From: Globisporangium splendens
Taxonomy: Eukaryota > Oomycota > Peronosporomycetes > Pythiales > Pythiaceae
Assembly: GCA_006386115.1 (NCBI GenBank)
Contig: VFIW01000013.1
Location: 434,001-498,000, forward strand
Direction: 5' to 3'
DNA: 64,000 bases
Shown here: positions 19,346 through 29,204 of the stretch, in pieces
Layout of the letters: each line of letters begins with the position of its first letter
How positions within the stretch are numbered: the stretch's first letter is position 1
Notes under the pieces: generated by a model
The model's database searches: none
What the model saw: the letters and a program-made list of their open reading frames with translations, nothing else
Told to the model about the DNA's origin: nothing
Made by a program: the position numbers and the translations under genes

Positions 19346-22047
19346 CAGCGGTCATCGCGTTTCCTCCACCCGATGACGACGACGAGCGGCTGCACATGAA
19401 GCAGCGCGACGCGCTCCAGTTCCAATTCACCGACATTTTCGACCTGAGCGTCTCGCAGGACCAAGTCTTCGACCGCGTGTGTCTGGTAACAATCCCAACC
19501 TGGACAAGCTACGGTTATACGAGTTCCGTTGGGCGTTCACTCACATGAATGCCGTTATGCATTGGGACATTGTGCATAGCGCACTGGATGGGTATAATGG
19601 CACGATCCTCGCGTACGGCCAGACGGGCTCGGGCAAGACGTACACGATCACGGGCGGCGAGCACTACGCGGACCGCGGCATCATCCCGCGCGTGCTCTCG
19701 ACGGTCTTCGAGGAGTTCGAGACGCGCGTCAACGTGCGCTACGCGTGCTACATCTCGTATATCGAGATCTACAACGAGAGCGTCTACGATCTGCTCGATC
19801 GGTGTGTTGATGCGCATATGCATATGTGTCTTTTTGAAAGAGAGATTCATTGTGAATGTCGCTGTATGTGTGTGCATGTTATCTGCAGCTCGCATACGGA
19901 TCGACCGGTCGAAGAATGGACCAAAGTGCTGCTCTTAGACGACGACGAAGGCGAGCTGCATTTCCGCAACCTCGGGTACGAAACTCTCCATATGCATAGT
20001 TCGTGGTTTTAGCACGGAGCTATGTTGTGATCTGTACTTGCGCATGAAACATTTTGCCTTTAGCGTGTATGAAGCAGTCTCGGAGGAGGAAGCGCTGAAT
20101 CTGCTGTCCCTGGGCAACATGAACCGCGTGACGAGCGACACGCCGATGAACCAGGTGTCGTCGCGCTCGCACTCGATCTTCACGGCCATGATCGAGGCGC
20201 GGCTCGTGGACTCGGACATCATCGTGACCTCGAAGCTTCACCTCGTCGACCTCGCGGGATCCGAGCGCGTCTACAAGCGCGAGGGCACACAGCGCATGCG
20301 CTCCGAGGGAAAGCATATCAACCTGAGCCTCCACCACCTCGAGCAGGTCATTCTGTCGCTGCGCGCCAAGAAGAAGAACAGCGCGGTCGCAAAAGGATAC
20401 CACATCCCGTACCGCAACTCGATGCTCACGTCGGTCTTGCGCGGAAGTCTTGGCGGCAACTGCAAGTCCGTGTTCATCGCGACGCTGAATCCGGAAAACG
20501 AGTTTGTCGACGAGTCCATTTCCACGTGCCGGTTCATGCAGCGCTGTTCCGAGGTAATTAAGCAGTCAGCTGGGTGTGATAATTACACGTTTGGTGTCTA
20601 ACATTGTTGCACTTAGGTCTCGGTCGACATTGCCGTGAACTCGGAGATCGATGTCGAGAAGCGCATTGCCACCTTGGAGCACGCGAATCCACAATTGGAG
20701 CGCAGCAAAAGTGAACTCCAGACACGCGTTGAGCAGCTTGAGCTCGAAGTGCAGTCCCGGAACGATCAATTGCTCCAGCAGCAGCAGGAGTGGCAAGCGC
20801 AACTGCAACACGCGGAGATGCAGGCGCAGCAACAGATTGGCGCGGCGAGAGCGCAGTACGAGTCAGCAAACCGTCATGACGGTCGACTGGTTGACTGGGC
20901 AAAATGCGGAGAGCTCGTTGAAAGATTGCTGCTCACAGGTGAGCATTTGCCGCGTGAGCAGCTGACTGCACTAAGGAGTGACGAGGATCCCGACGAGGAC
21001 GAAGATGAAGACAAAGTGTATGCGCGCAGACTGTACCAGGAAGCCACGCAGGAGCTCTCTGAGCTCGGGATCGAGTACGCGTTTGCGTGCCTGAGCGTGG
21101 TGAAAGACAATCTCTTTTTCGCGTCCAACACGGCCGTGGAGCTCCAAGATATGATGAGTAAGCAGAACGCGACAGTCGCGTTCCTCGAGAAGCGCGTGCA
21201 CGAGCAGAAGCAGGACGCCGAGCGCATGAAACAGCAGATCCAGCAGCTCACAGACGCACAGTCGTCAGTGGCAGCGACAACAACGGTGACCCCGCGCTCG
21301 AGATCTCACTCAGGTGCTGTTGCCAGCAAGCGACACGCGGCTTCCACAGCATCGTCACAGCATTCCGCTCGGGATAATGGCAGCGTCGCCGAGTTTGGTG
21401 ACTCGGATAGCGACAGTGATCGCGACAGCGAGACCGTCGACAACCACCAGTCTCGTCGGCAGCAGCAGCAGCAGCAGCAAATGCTGCTGGCCAATGGCAA
21501 TGGCAATACGAACAATCCCTCAGGTCAGTCGACTTTGTCGCTCGTCATGGCCTCGGATAGCAGTAAACTGAAAGCCGCGAGCAGCGAACGAGACGTGAGC
21601 GTTGTTGAGAGTGATCGCAGCAGCTACGACGAACTACGGCAAAGCAACAGCAGCAATGGCAGTAACCGGAAAGAAAATGCGGTTCGAAGCGCAACGCCCG
21701 ACTCTAGAACGATCCCTTCTGCTCCCAATGGCTCGGTCAGCCCGTCGTCTGCAAGTGGCTCCGAGACGATCCGCAAGCGCATAGAGCTGCTCAAGAACGG
21801 CAGCCTGTTTGTCAAGTACGGCCGCTTTGGGAGACCGCACGTCCGCTTTGTCTGGTGCTCGCCCGACTTGGAATACCTCAACTACCGCACGCTGGCCAAG
21901 CAGATCCCCAAGGCGTCGATCCCGACGCGATCCATCCACCGAATCCACTTGGGCAAGCCACAAAGGCATTTGAACGCGCCAGGCAGGAGTTGTTGTTGCT
22001 CTTTCTCAGGAAATGCGCAACTGAGCTATGTAGAAATAGATGGATAA
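19346..22047 (+). pseudogene. Kinesin-9 (KIF9-type flagellar kinesin), apparently inactivated
   Basis: Segments are 19346-19485, 19566-19801, 19889-19975, 20064-20553 and 20617-22047. The motor is recognisable: P-loop YGQTGSGKT, YIEIYNESVYDLL, switch I NQVSSRSHSI, switch II DLAGSER, then INLSLHHLEQVI, YRNSMLTSVLRGSLGGNC and DESISTCRF. These last motifs are typical of kinesin-9. A coiled coil and a Ser/Gln-rich tail follow, ending in a PH-like stretch (YGRFGRPHVRFVW). Three problems are visible. No N-terminal motor exon was found. The intron before GAC-ATT-GTG at 19566 ends GG rather than AG. The PH-like stretch changes frame near 21945, after RSIHRI. Other introns splice cleanly. Kinesin-9 works in motile cilia. 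A working gene with sequencing errors cannot be excluded. Confidence 0.65.
21466..21482 (+). repeat. CAG trinucleotide run in the kinesin tail
   Basis: A short in-frame CAG run encodes a polyglutamine stretch within the low-complexity tail of the kinesin-9 remnant. Confidence 0.6.
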
Positions 22048-22150
22048 TACAGGATGGAATGCAGTATGCAGAATCGTTGCGACCACAACCAAATGCCCCT
22101 GATGCCGCTCTGATAACGCAGTAAACGCGAATAAAAAAGCGAATCCACGC

Positions 22151-24558
22151 TTACGCAGTCACTTGGATCGAAGGAGCGCTTGCTGGTTCTGCGAGTGAGA
22201 TCTCCACTTGACCGACGTCAGCAGCACCTACATCGGGATTTGAGTGGTGGGAACTCCCAGCATGCGCCACGTCGTCGCGTAGCGCTTGGATTTTCTTGAG
22301 CGCTTCTTCCCGTGACACGAGCACCATTTCTATCGCAACGCCTTCTTGGTGATCATGCTCAGCTCGTATCGCAGCAACAGCTTCCATCATCTCGTGGGAT
22401 GGGCTGGAGCTTCGTCGTCTTTCCGGAGCCGAATTGATTTTCTCCTTCAGCTGGAACGAGGACGTACTGCGCACAGTCATGGAATGTCGTATCTCTTGGG
22501 TATCTTTCTTACTGGATCGCAAGTCGCAGCCACATTTGCTCGCACGAGGCGAGTTTCCGCTTCCACTTCGAGAGAAACGACGATTTGAACAACCGACACT
22601 GGCTGGTAGCTACATGAATCAAGAAAGTAAGCCCAGCTTAGTTGCTGGCGATTTTCCAGTACCCAGTATTCTTCAATTTGTGGATACCTTCATCATCTTG
22701 GCAAAGTCTTCAAATCCAATCTTGCCATCTTTGTCAGCGTCAGCGCGTTTCACCATCTCTTGGCATCCAGCTGCATCAAAATGCTGGCCAAGCAAAGCTG
22801 GGACACAAAGAAACCAGAGCGGTTACAACCTAGTCGTTACACAAATCCAGAGTTCAATATGGAGATGCCGCGCGTACTCATAAGGTTCTGGTGAGTGATC
22901 CCACCAGTGTTTTTTCGGTCGAATATTCGAAACGCAGTGCGCAAAGTCTCTTCATTCGACACATCGTCCGTATTCAGTGTGGCAGCGACAAACTCCAACA
23001 AGTTGACGCCTTTTTCATGCTGCTGATCGAGCCTGCAAGTCCTCAGTTGAGGCAGAGTAGTTAAATATCAGTGTACTGAGTGCATAGCAAAACACAAAAG
23101 TATGGGCTGCTTGTTCCCAGCTTACACTTCGGGGGCAACTGATTTGTCGCTTGATTTGATCCATGGATGCTTGAGAACTTGCGTGGCCAAGTATCGGCTC
23201 GCTGGGTCCGGCTACATAGAGAGAACGTCGACGGAAATATCCTTTTAGACAAGCACTTCTCCCAGGAAATATGAGGCTGCGTTCGTACATTCAGAAGTTT
23301 CTTGATCAGCGACTTGGCGTCAGCAGACACTCCATCCCACACTGGTCCTTCAAAGACAACCTTCGCCTCAAAGGTGCTCTCCGTCAGCTCATCTTCAGTG
23401 CTGCCGTGGAATGGAGGAGTATTGCTCAGCAGCGTGAACTGTGGTGGTGCATCGCAGACATAGAATATGTCAGCTAGAATGGGACAGATCTCAAGGTGGA
23501 CGAGATCGGTGCTACACGGACCATGATCACGCCGAGACTCCATAGATCACACGCATGCGTGTAGTTCTCCTCGAGGACCTCGGGCTACACGTTTCGCATA
23601 GAAAAGAAGGTAAGTCATAAGCTCTTTACTCGCCTCACCCCAAAGATCGATAAGCTCACCGCCATGTACACGACCGAGCCCAGCACTTTGCGCATGTGCA
23701 TGCCCATCCTGAACAACGTGCTCGCTCCAAAGCTGATAAGAAAATGCCATAGTAGTCAGCACGGACTGTGGCACAAGTTTGCTCACTGGAGAGTAAACAC
23801 GTACTCGCAAAGCTTGATGCAACCTCCGAGCTCTTGAGATTCAATGAGGATATTTTCAAGCTTGAGATCTCGATGCTAGCAGATAATCAATCCCGGTTAA
23901 CTTTCCCATTGGACATGGTACCAGGAGCAAAGCCATGCGTAAATAACGTACACAGATGAAGCATGAGTGCAAGTACTGGATGACCGACGCTAGCTTGGTG
24001 ATGACCACGCGAACTGAGTCCTCAGGGTGTCCACAACCTGTTCAAGCAACACGCATACCCCTTCAATATAGGGTATCAAGCTACCACTGGTCACGTACAA
24101 AGCTCACCGCAAGCTTTCACTTTGTCGAGAAGCTATGGTCATGTCCAGCACACAAATCAAAGTCCGTGAGTCATGTTCATGCTGACAAGGCACTTGTAGC
24201 TATGTGAACGTACCGTGCCGCCCGTGCAGAGCTCCATGATGATGTAGAAGTGGTGGTCGTCTTCAAAGGTCTCGACCATGCGCACGATGTTCGGGTGGTG
24301 GAGTCCGCGCAGGATATCGATCTCTTTTTCAAACTCGTGACGTTTGCTGCTGGACGCGAACGTCACAGTCTTCATCGCAAAGCGCTTCTTGGTCTGGTTG
24401 TGCACGACCTTCTCGACGATACCGAAGGCGCCCTTGCCCAGCTCGCCCACGATTGTGTACACCTCGGACGCTGGCACCTTGTGGTGCAGACACAGGTTGC
24501 GCTGGAACAGGTTCGGCCACGACGCATCGGCCACCGCGCTCGAGTGCACGCACCCCAT
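22151..24558 (-). CDS. CDPK-like calcium-dependent protein kinase with shortened regulatory region
   Basis: Eleven exons keep phase for 506 aa: 24558-24214, 24132-24108, 24037-23952, 23875-23805, 23732-23660, 23584-23522, 23438-23289, 23211-23126, 23032-22878, 22797-22688 and 22507-22151. Kinase landmarks: GELGKGAFG (38-46), Lys63 in FAMKTV, HRDLKLEN (153-160), DFG (176-178), YMAPEV, LWSLGVIMF and VLKHPWI. MGC at the start suggests N-myristoylation with an adjacent acylatable Cys. After the kinase the protein goes nearly directly into KGVNLLEFVAATLN, the end of an EF-hand pair. EF loops starting at residues 338 (weak, DRKNTGG) and 371 (good, DADKDGKIGFED) follow. The autoinhibitory junction and first EF loop of a typical CDPK are not seen. 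A 118-residue tail (389-506) is not recognised. Upstream ATG at 24636 is possible but would bury the MGC. Confidence 0.87.
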
Positions 24559-24959
24559 CTCGCCTCTTGCTCTCCCTTCTCTTCCAGTCTGAGTGAGCGC
24601 TGCTGAGTGCGCTTCTGTCTGTGGAAATGCAGACAACGAGTAACGGAGAGCTGTGGAGAATGAAGAGATTCAGAGAGCGGGAAGGACAGCAGCGTATTAA
24701 TAGCATACGCGCGCTTGCCGCATGGGGCTGTAAGTAGCTCGCCGCCATTTCCGTTTGAGCTGCGCAAGTCTGCTGCATGACTCGCTGCGTGCACGATTCC
24801 GCATTGTGCGTCCACCAATCAGACGTGATGGGCGGACGCGTCCACTGATAGAGAGCTCTTATTGGTGGATTCACTTCAACATGCTGCAGCGTCCGTTAAG
24901 TTCGTTTTTTCTTCTTTTCAGCCATGTTATCTCAGTACTTGTGCTTCTTGCTTTATTCG
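24559..24959. other. CDPK upstream region with an inverted CCAAT pair
   Basis: This lies between the CDPK start and the stop of the DNase II gene, both on the minus strand. TCCACCAAT (24811-24819) and ATTGGTGGA (24861-24869) form an exact 9-bp inverted pair. No gene was recognised. Confidence 0.5.
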
Positions 24960-26941
24960 TTAATTCGTCCAGAACGACGTCGCATTCGGCGCAAGATGCG
25001 GCAGTTCGTCCGGTTGGAAGCGCTGCTGCACCTTCCGCCAGCAGCCAAAGCGACACATGCGCGCGTCTTCAAACTGCGGCGGTCCCTTCGCCACCTTGTT
25101 ATCAGTGAGGGCAGCACAGCGGCACGCCTTCGACACGATCTTCTGTGTCACACTCGCATGCAGAGTCAGCTGCAAGAGTGAGAAAAATGACCCACCGCGT
25201 CCCGCTTGCGAGCCGCTGCACGACTTTGAGCACGGGAAGCCCTCCATGTTGAGATCCGCAAACGTGACGTACGCGTTCCGCGCATCTACTTGTCCGAACC
25301 GCGGTGTCGTCAGACCCCATTTTGCTGTCATGTCATTCATCGCAAAAGCAGCATTCAGTTAGTCCAACAGAACAGAGAAACAAAAGCTGACGGTATGCAT
25401 TTAGTATACCGTGGTTGCCATCACGCTCGCTTCCGCCGACAAGATGCCACGTCAAACTCTCATTCGTACCATCGAACTCCCACCTGAGCAAACAAACACA
25501 CAACCATGTCAGTCCCCCGTTCATACGATAGGCAAGGTGTTTACAAAATGTGCTTTACGTACGTGGCTTCAATGAGGTTCTCGATGTTGTACTTGGCTGT
25601 GCCGTTTCTCGTCAGTATGTGCTCGTTGTGGGAGTTGTCGTCGTCCTTTGGCAGACAAAACTGGCTAGGCGTGGATGTAAAGTCGTCGCCCGCGCACACA
25701 TTGGGGATCCCGTAGCCGCTGTCCCACCAGCTCGCGACGCTGATGTCCGACTGCAACGTCTCAGCGACGATGGCCCAGGGCGGTACGGCTTCCTTCGGCG
25801 TCTTCACGATCACCTCCACGATCTGCGGTTGGGCTGCTTCATGAGCCTGAAGCGCGCTGTTGAGCTCCGCCAATGACGGCTCTTTCTCGTCTAGAAACGG
25901 CACGAACACGGCGGATTTGCGCTGTGATGGAGCTGCTGATGACGTCGGAAGTTGCTGGAGTGTGAGCGTAAATGCAGCCGATTGCTCGCGCTCTGGTAGC
26001 GATGGGTTGAGCAGCGCGTCGTAGAGCTCAGTCAGGTTGGAGTTCACGCTCGTGTTGACGCCGTCGTCGTACAGATTCTTGCTCGCGAGCAGCTCGTGGA
26101 GGTCCGTACTCTCATTCTTGCTGCGGTAAAAATTGCCCGAGCACAGTCGCGCGGTCTGCAAGTTGCTTCCCAATAAGCGCAGCTGGTCCATACCCAGCGA
26201 CATCGCCAGCATGTGCTGCGCGTACTGCACATTATTGTTGACCTGGCAGCCGAGTGCCACAAACGCACCGCTGTCTTCGCTGTCTGTGGTGGGAAGCGTT
26301 GGGTCGGGGAAGTTGGGCGTCGACGTCTGCATGAAGAAACCGCCTGTCGTAGCCTCAAACGCGAGCGCACCCTTGGCGTGGGCACTGAACACGTCGCCAC
26401 CGCTGCAGATGCCGCTGCTTGGAGACTGGCGCGTTCCATCAGGTGGACGATAATCTCGTGCGATGCCGTTCAGCTGGTCATTGAAGATCGCCCAATACGG
26501 GGAAGAAGGCTCTTCACTGTTTGTATTGACACCGGAACGCTTCATTTGCCGCAGCGTGTGGCTCAATGGATCTTTCCCACCTTGCCCCAAGCAATCATAC
26601 CCGAGCGATCGGAAATGCTGGAAGAACGGTCGCGACGCATCAGCGTAGAGATAGCAGAGTCCCGTGGCGCGGTCCGTCACATTGAGGCTTGCTGTCGGTG
26701 CGTTTTCACACGCAGGTGGCGCACAATCGCACGGCGTCGCGCGGACTTTGGAGAAGGATGCGCTGTCGTCGTGGACATGCATGGGCAGCTTCAGCACGGC
26801 CCACCACGCCACAGGCTGACCGAACCCATCGCGCGCGCGGATGTCGCTAACCCCATCACTGGCAACAGCTGCTGTGCTGTGCAGCAGCATTAGCAGCAGC
26901 AGCGCTGCGGCGCGCACGAGCGAGCAGATCTGTCGCCGCAT
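24960..26941 (-). CDS. Deoxyribonuclease II family protein, secreted or lysosomal
   Basis: Exons 26941-25563, 25483-25410 and 25324-24960 keep phase for 605 aa. The N-terminus has a basic pair, then a leucine-rich core (AAALLLLMLLHSTAAVAS), a good signal peptide. DNase II features follow: GQPVAWWAVLKLP, GLCYLYADA, YWAIFNDQ, HAKGALAFEATTGGFFMQ with the first catalytic-type His, YNIENLIEAT and DGNHAKWGL with the second. The second His motif is created only by splicing 25410 to 25324, which supports the model. DNase II enzymes cut DNA in acid compartments, leaving 3'-phosphates. A roughly 150-residue region between the two halves is longer than in animals, and the Cys-rich C-terminal stretch after residue 520 is not recognised. 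Several N-glycosylation sequons (NVT, NES, NGT) fit a secreted product. Confidence 0.85.
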
Positions 26942-27560
26942 TTGTGGATGATTTATGGGAAGTCTGACAGGCGATGTGACAGAAAAAGTCAGATTCACCA
27001 AAGATTTCAACAATAACTTTTGAGTGCAGCAATAAAAAGTTCGCTCTAAACGATTAATTTGTTCTCGTCAACAATATATTGCAACCCAACCTTTTTCGAA
27101 TCGCCAATCAGAATGCATGCAGTTGCAGAACAGAGAAAAAATAGAAGGAAAAACAGCCGAGTGAGGGATTTTGTGAGCGAAACCACGCAGTCAGCAGTGC
27201 TGGTTTTTGCTTGTTCCTTCTGTGGCCGCTTTGTGCTGTCGACTCATCATCCGCATTGCGATGATGGAATGAATGCACAGCGTCGAGACCGCATGCAGTC
27301 CGCACTGCAAATGCAGAACTTTATATGGAGGGGCTCTTCACCAGAACAGCCAGCCACACGAATATCAAATACGAGCCAAAAATTGTATTTATCACTGCGA
27401 CTGACTGACTCACGCATTCTTCCTGGATACTCCACTGTTTAACTACTTACCAATTACCACTTACTTTAGTCTTGTGTGTTCATACTTACTACTTTTCCCC
27501 TTCAAAAAAAGTCAAAAATCGGCACATATCCGTCCATGGACGGATGTATCGCTTCCATAT
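26942..27560. other. Intergenic region, no gene seen
   Basis: About 620 bp between two minus-strand genes. Contains one CCAAT core (GCCAATCAG, about 27101-27109). No coding pattern. Confidence 0.55.
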
Positions 27561-29204
27561 TTACAGAGGCATGCTCTGCGGCGAGGTCTTGGGCAGCTTG
27601 GACGCGCGGTCCGACGTCGTGAGGTACGCAGCGCGGCTGTCGCTCGGAGCCTTGCGCTTAGTGCCGCTGGCTCCGCCCACAGCCACGACGATCGGCTGCT
27701 GCTGGCCGTCCTGCGGCATCACCTGGTGCAGCTGCGGGTGCGCGAACGCCGACAGCGGGCCGCCGCGGTTATCGTTGTGCTGGTGGTGGTGGAAGTTCGA
27801 CTGGAACATCCCCGACGGCGCCATGCCGTGTGGAGGGCCGCTCATCATGCCGTTGTGGGGCGCCATCATCGGGTGGTGCATCGCCTGCATGCCGCCCATC
27901 TCGAGGGCCGGATTGCCACTGTTCTTGAGGTCGTCCGAGCTCGTCGCGGCCTTGCGCTTCTGGCGCGCGAGCACGCGACTCGAACCGACTTCGAACGACG
28001 TCGACATGCCCGAGCCGATACACGCGTAGTAGCGACGCTCACCGGCCATCACGAGCACGAATGCCTCAAACTGGACGTAGTACTTGACGTTGCGGCGCTT
28101 GCACTTGCCCTGGGCCATGTCCTCCGTGTACTTCCAGACCTTGGGCTTGAACTCAAAGCAAGCCGTGTTACTGTCCTGCTGCACAAAGTCCGGGAGGCGC
28201 TCGCCCGAGATCCACTGGTCCTTCATGGCGTCCATCACGTCTGGCTCGACCATGCGGCCGAGCATGCACTCGCGGATCACGGCTTCCTCGAACGCGACCG
28301 GGATGTTCTCGAGCGAGTGCACGCGGCCGAGGATCACGATGTCGTCGAACGAGACGTTGCTGTTGAGAGTGACCTCGGTCACGATGGAACCGCGGCACTT
28401 GCCCCACATGAAATCGTGCTGCTTCAAGTCCTCGATCTTGATAGCCGAGTAGTCGCCGAACACCTTGCAGCTCGGAAAGCACTGCAGGTTGCGGCGTCCA
28501 TTGCGCCAGTACTTGACTTTCAACGGGGTCTTGACCTTGATCATGGCTTCCTGTGAGGCGCCACCCGGCTGCTGTTGCACTGGCGCAACGTAAGGCTGCA
28601 CATCGGCAGACGACTCCTTCTTTGGCGCATGTGGATCGATCAATGGCGGGAACGAGTGCGTGAGCGCATGTGGCTGGGGTTGCACTTGCTGACTGCTGGA
28701 TGGAGCATACATTTGCGTCACGTTGCTGCTGCTCGAGTGTGGGAAATGCGCTGGGACTTCGGACGCTGGGCGGTAGTGCGAGCGCTCGCTCGCGTACGCC
28801 GACGAAGGCGCGTATCGGTCGTCGACGCTCTTGGCGCCCATGTGCTGCTGCGGGTGGCTGCCGTACGCCACGCCTGGGTGGTGGTAGGCGTCTGGAGGTG
28901 GGTACTTGCGAACACCATGGTACTCGAACGGGAGCGGATCCGCCGCGTAGTCGTCCTTGCTGTGGTGGTGGTGGTGGTGGTGCGGTTGCGGGTACTGACT
29001 GGTGTAGCCGTATTGTTGCGGAGGCGCCTGCTGGTGGTAGTGGTGTGCTGGCGTCACTTGGTACGCGGCGTGCGGGTGGTGCTGACTGCTCATGCCGTTG
29101 CTCTCAGCCACCTTGCCTCTTCCCACGGGTCCGGCTCCAGACGCGTTGCTGGCGTTCGCGCTGCCGTCGGCGTATAACTGATTGAGCGTCATCCCCACAG
29201 CCAT
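27561..29204 (-). CDS. Unknown His/Gln/Pro-rich protein with a conserved-looking central domain
   Basis: Single exon, 547 aa from MAVGMTLNQLY. I do not recognise the family. Residues about 1-215 are rich in His, Gln, Pro, Ser and Tyr and include a seven-His run, typical of disordered regulatory proteins. From about residue 220 to 400 the composition becomes ordered: VKYWRNGRRNLQCFPSC, DLKQHDFMWGKCRGSIV, VSFDDIVILGRVHSLENIP, FEFKPKVWKYTEDMAQGKCK, YYVQFEAFVLVMAGERRYYA. A basic patch follows (ARQKRKAATSSDD), then a Met/His/Gly-rich tail and a second basic patch (GTKRKAPSD). The basic patches could be nuclear localisation signals. A nuclear or transcription-related role is only a guess. The clean long frame and the change from disordered to ordered sequence argue that it is real. 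Confidence 0.75.
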   Translation of the reverse strand: MAVGMTLNQLYADGSANASNASGAGPVGRGKVAESNGMSSQHHPHAAYQVTPAHHYHQQAPPQQYGYTSQYPQPHHHHHHHSKDDYAADPLPFEYHGVRKYPPPDAYHHPGVAYGSHPQQHMGAKSVDDRYAPSSAYASERSHYRPASEVPAHFPHSSSSNVTQMYAPSSSQQVQPQPHALTHSFPPLIDPHAPKKESSADVQPYVAPVQQQPGGASQEAMIKVKTPLKVKYWRNGRRNLQCFPSCKVFGDYSAIKIEDLKQHDFMWGKCRGSIVTEVTLNSNVSFDDIVILGRVHSLENIPVAFEEAVIRECMLGRMVEPDVMDAMKDQWISGERLPDFVQQDSNTACFEFKPKVWKYTEDMAQGKCKRRNVKYYVQFEAFVLVMAGERRYYACIGSGMSTSFEVGSSRVLARQKRKAATSSDDLKNSGNPALEMGGMQAMHHPMMAPHNGMMSGPPHGMAPSGMFQSNFHHHQHNDNRGGPLSAFAHPQLHQVMPQDGQQQPIVVAVGGASGTKRKAPSDSRAAYLTTSDRASKLPKTSPQSMPL

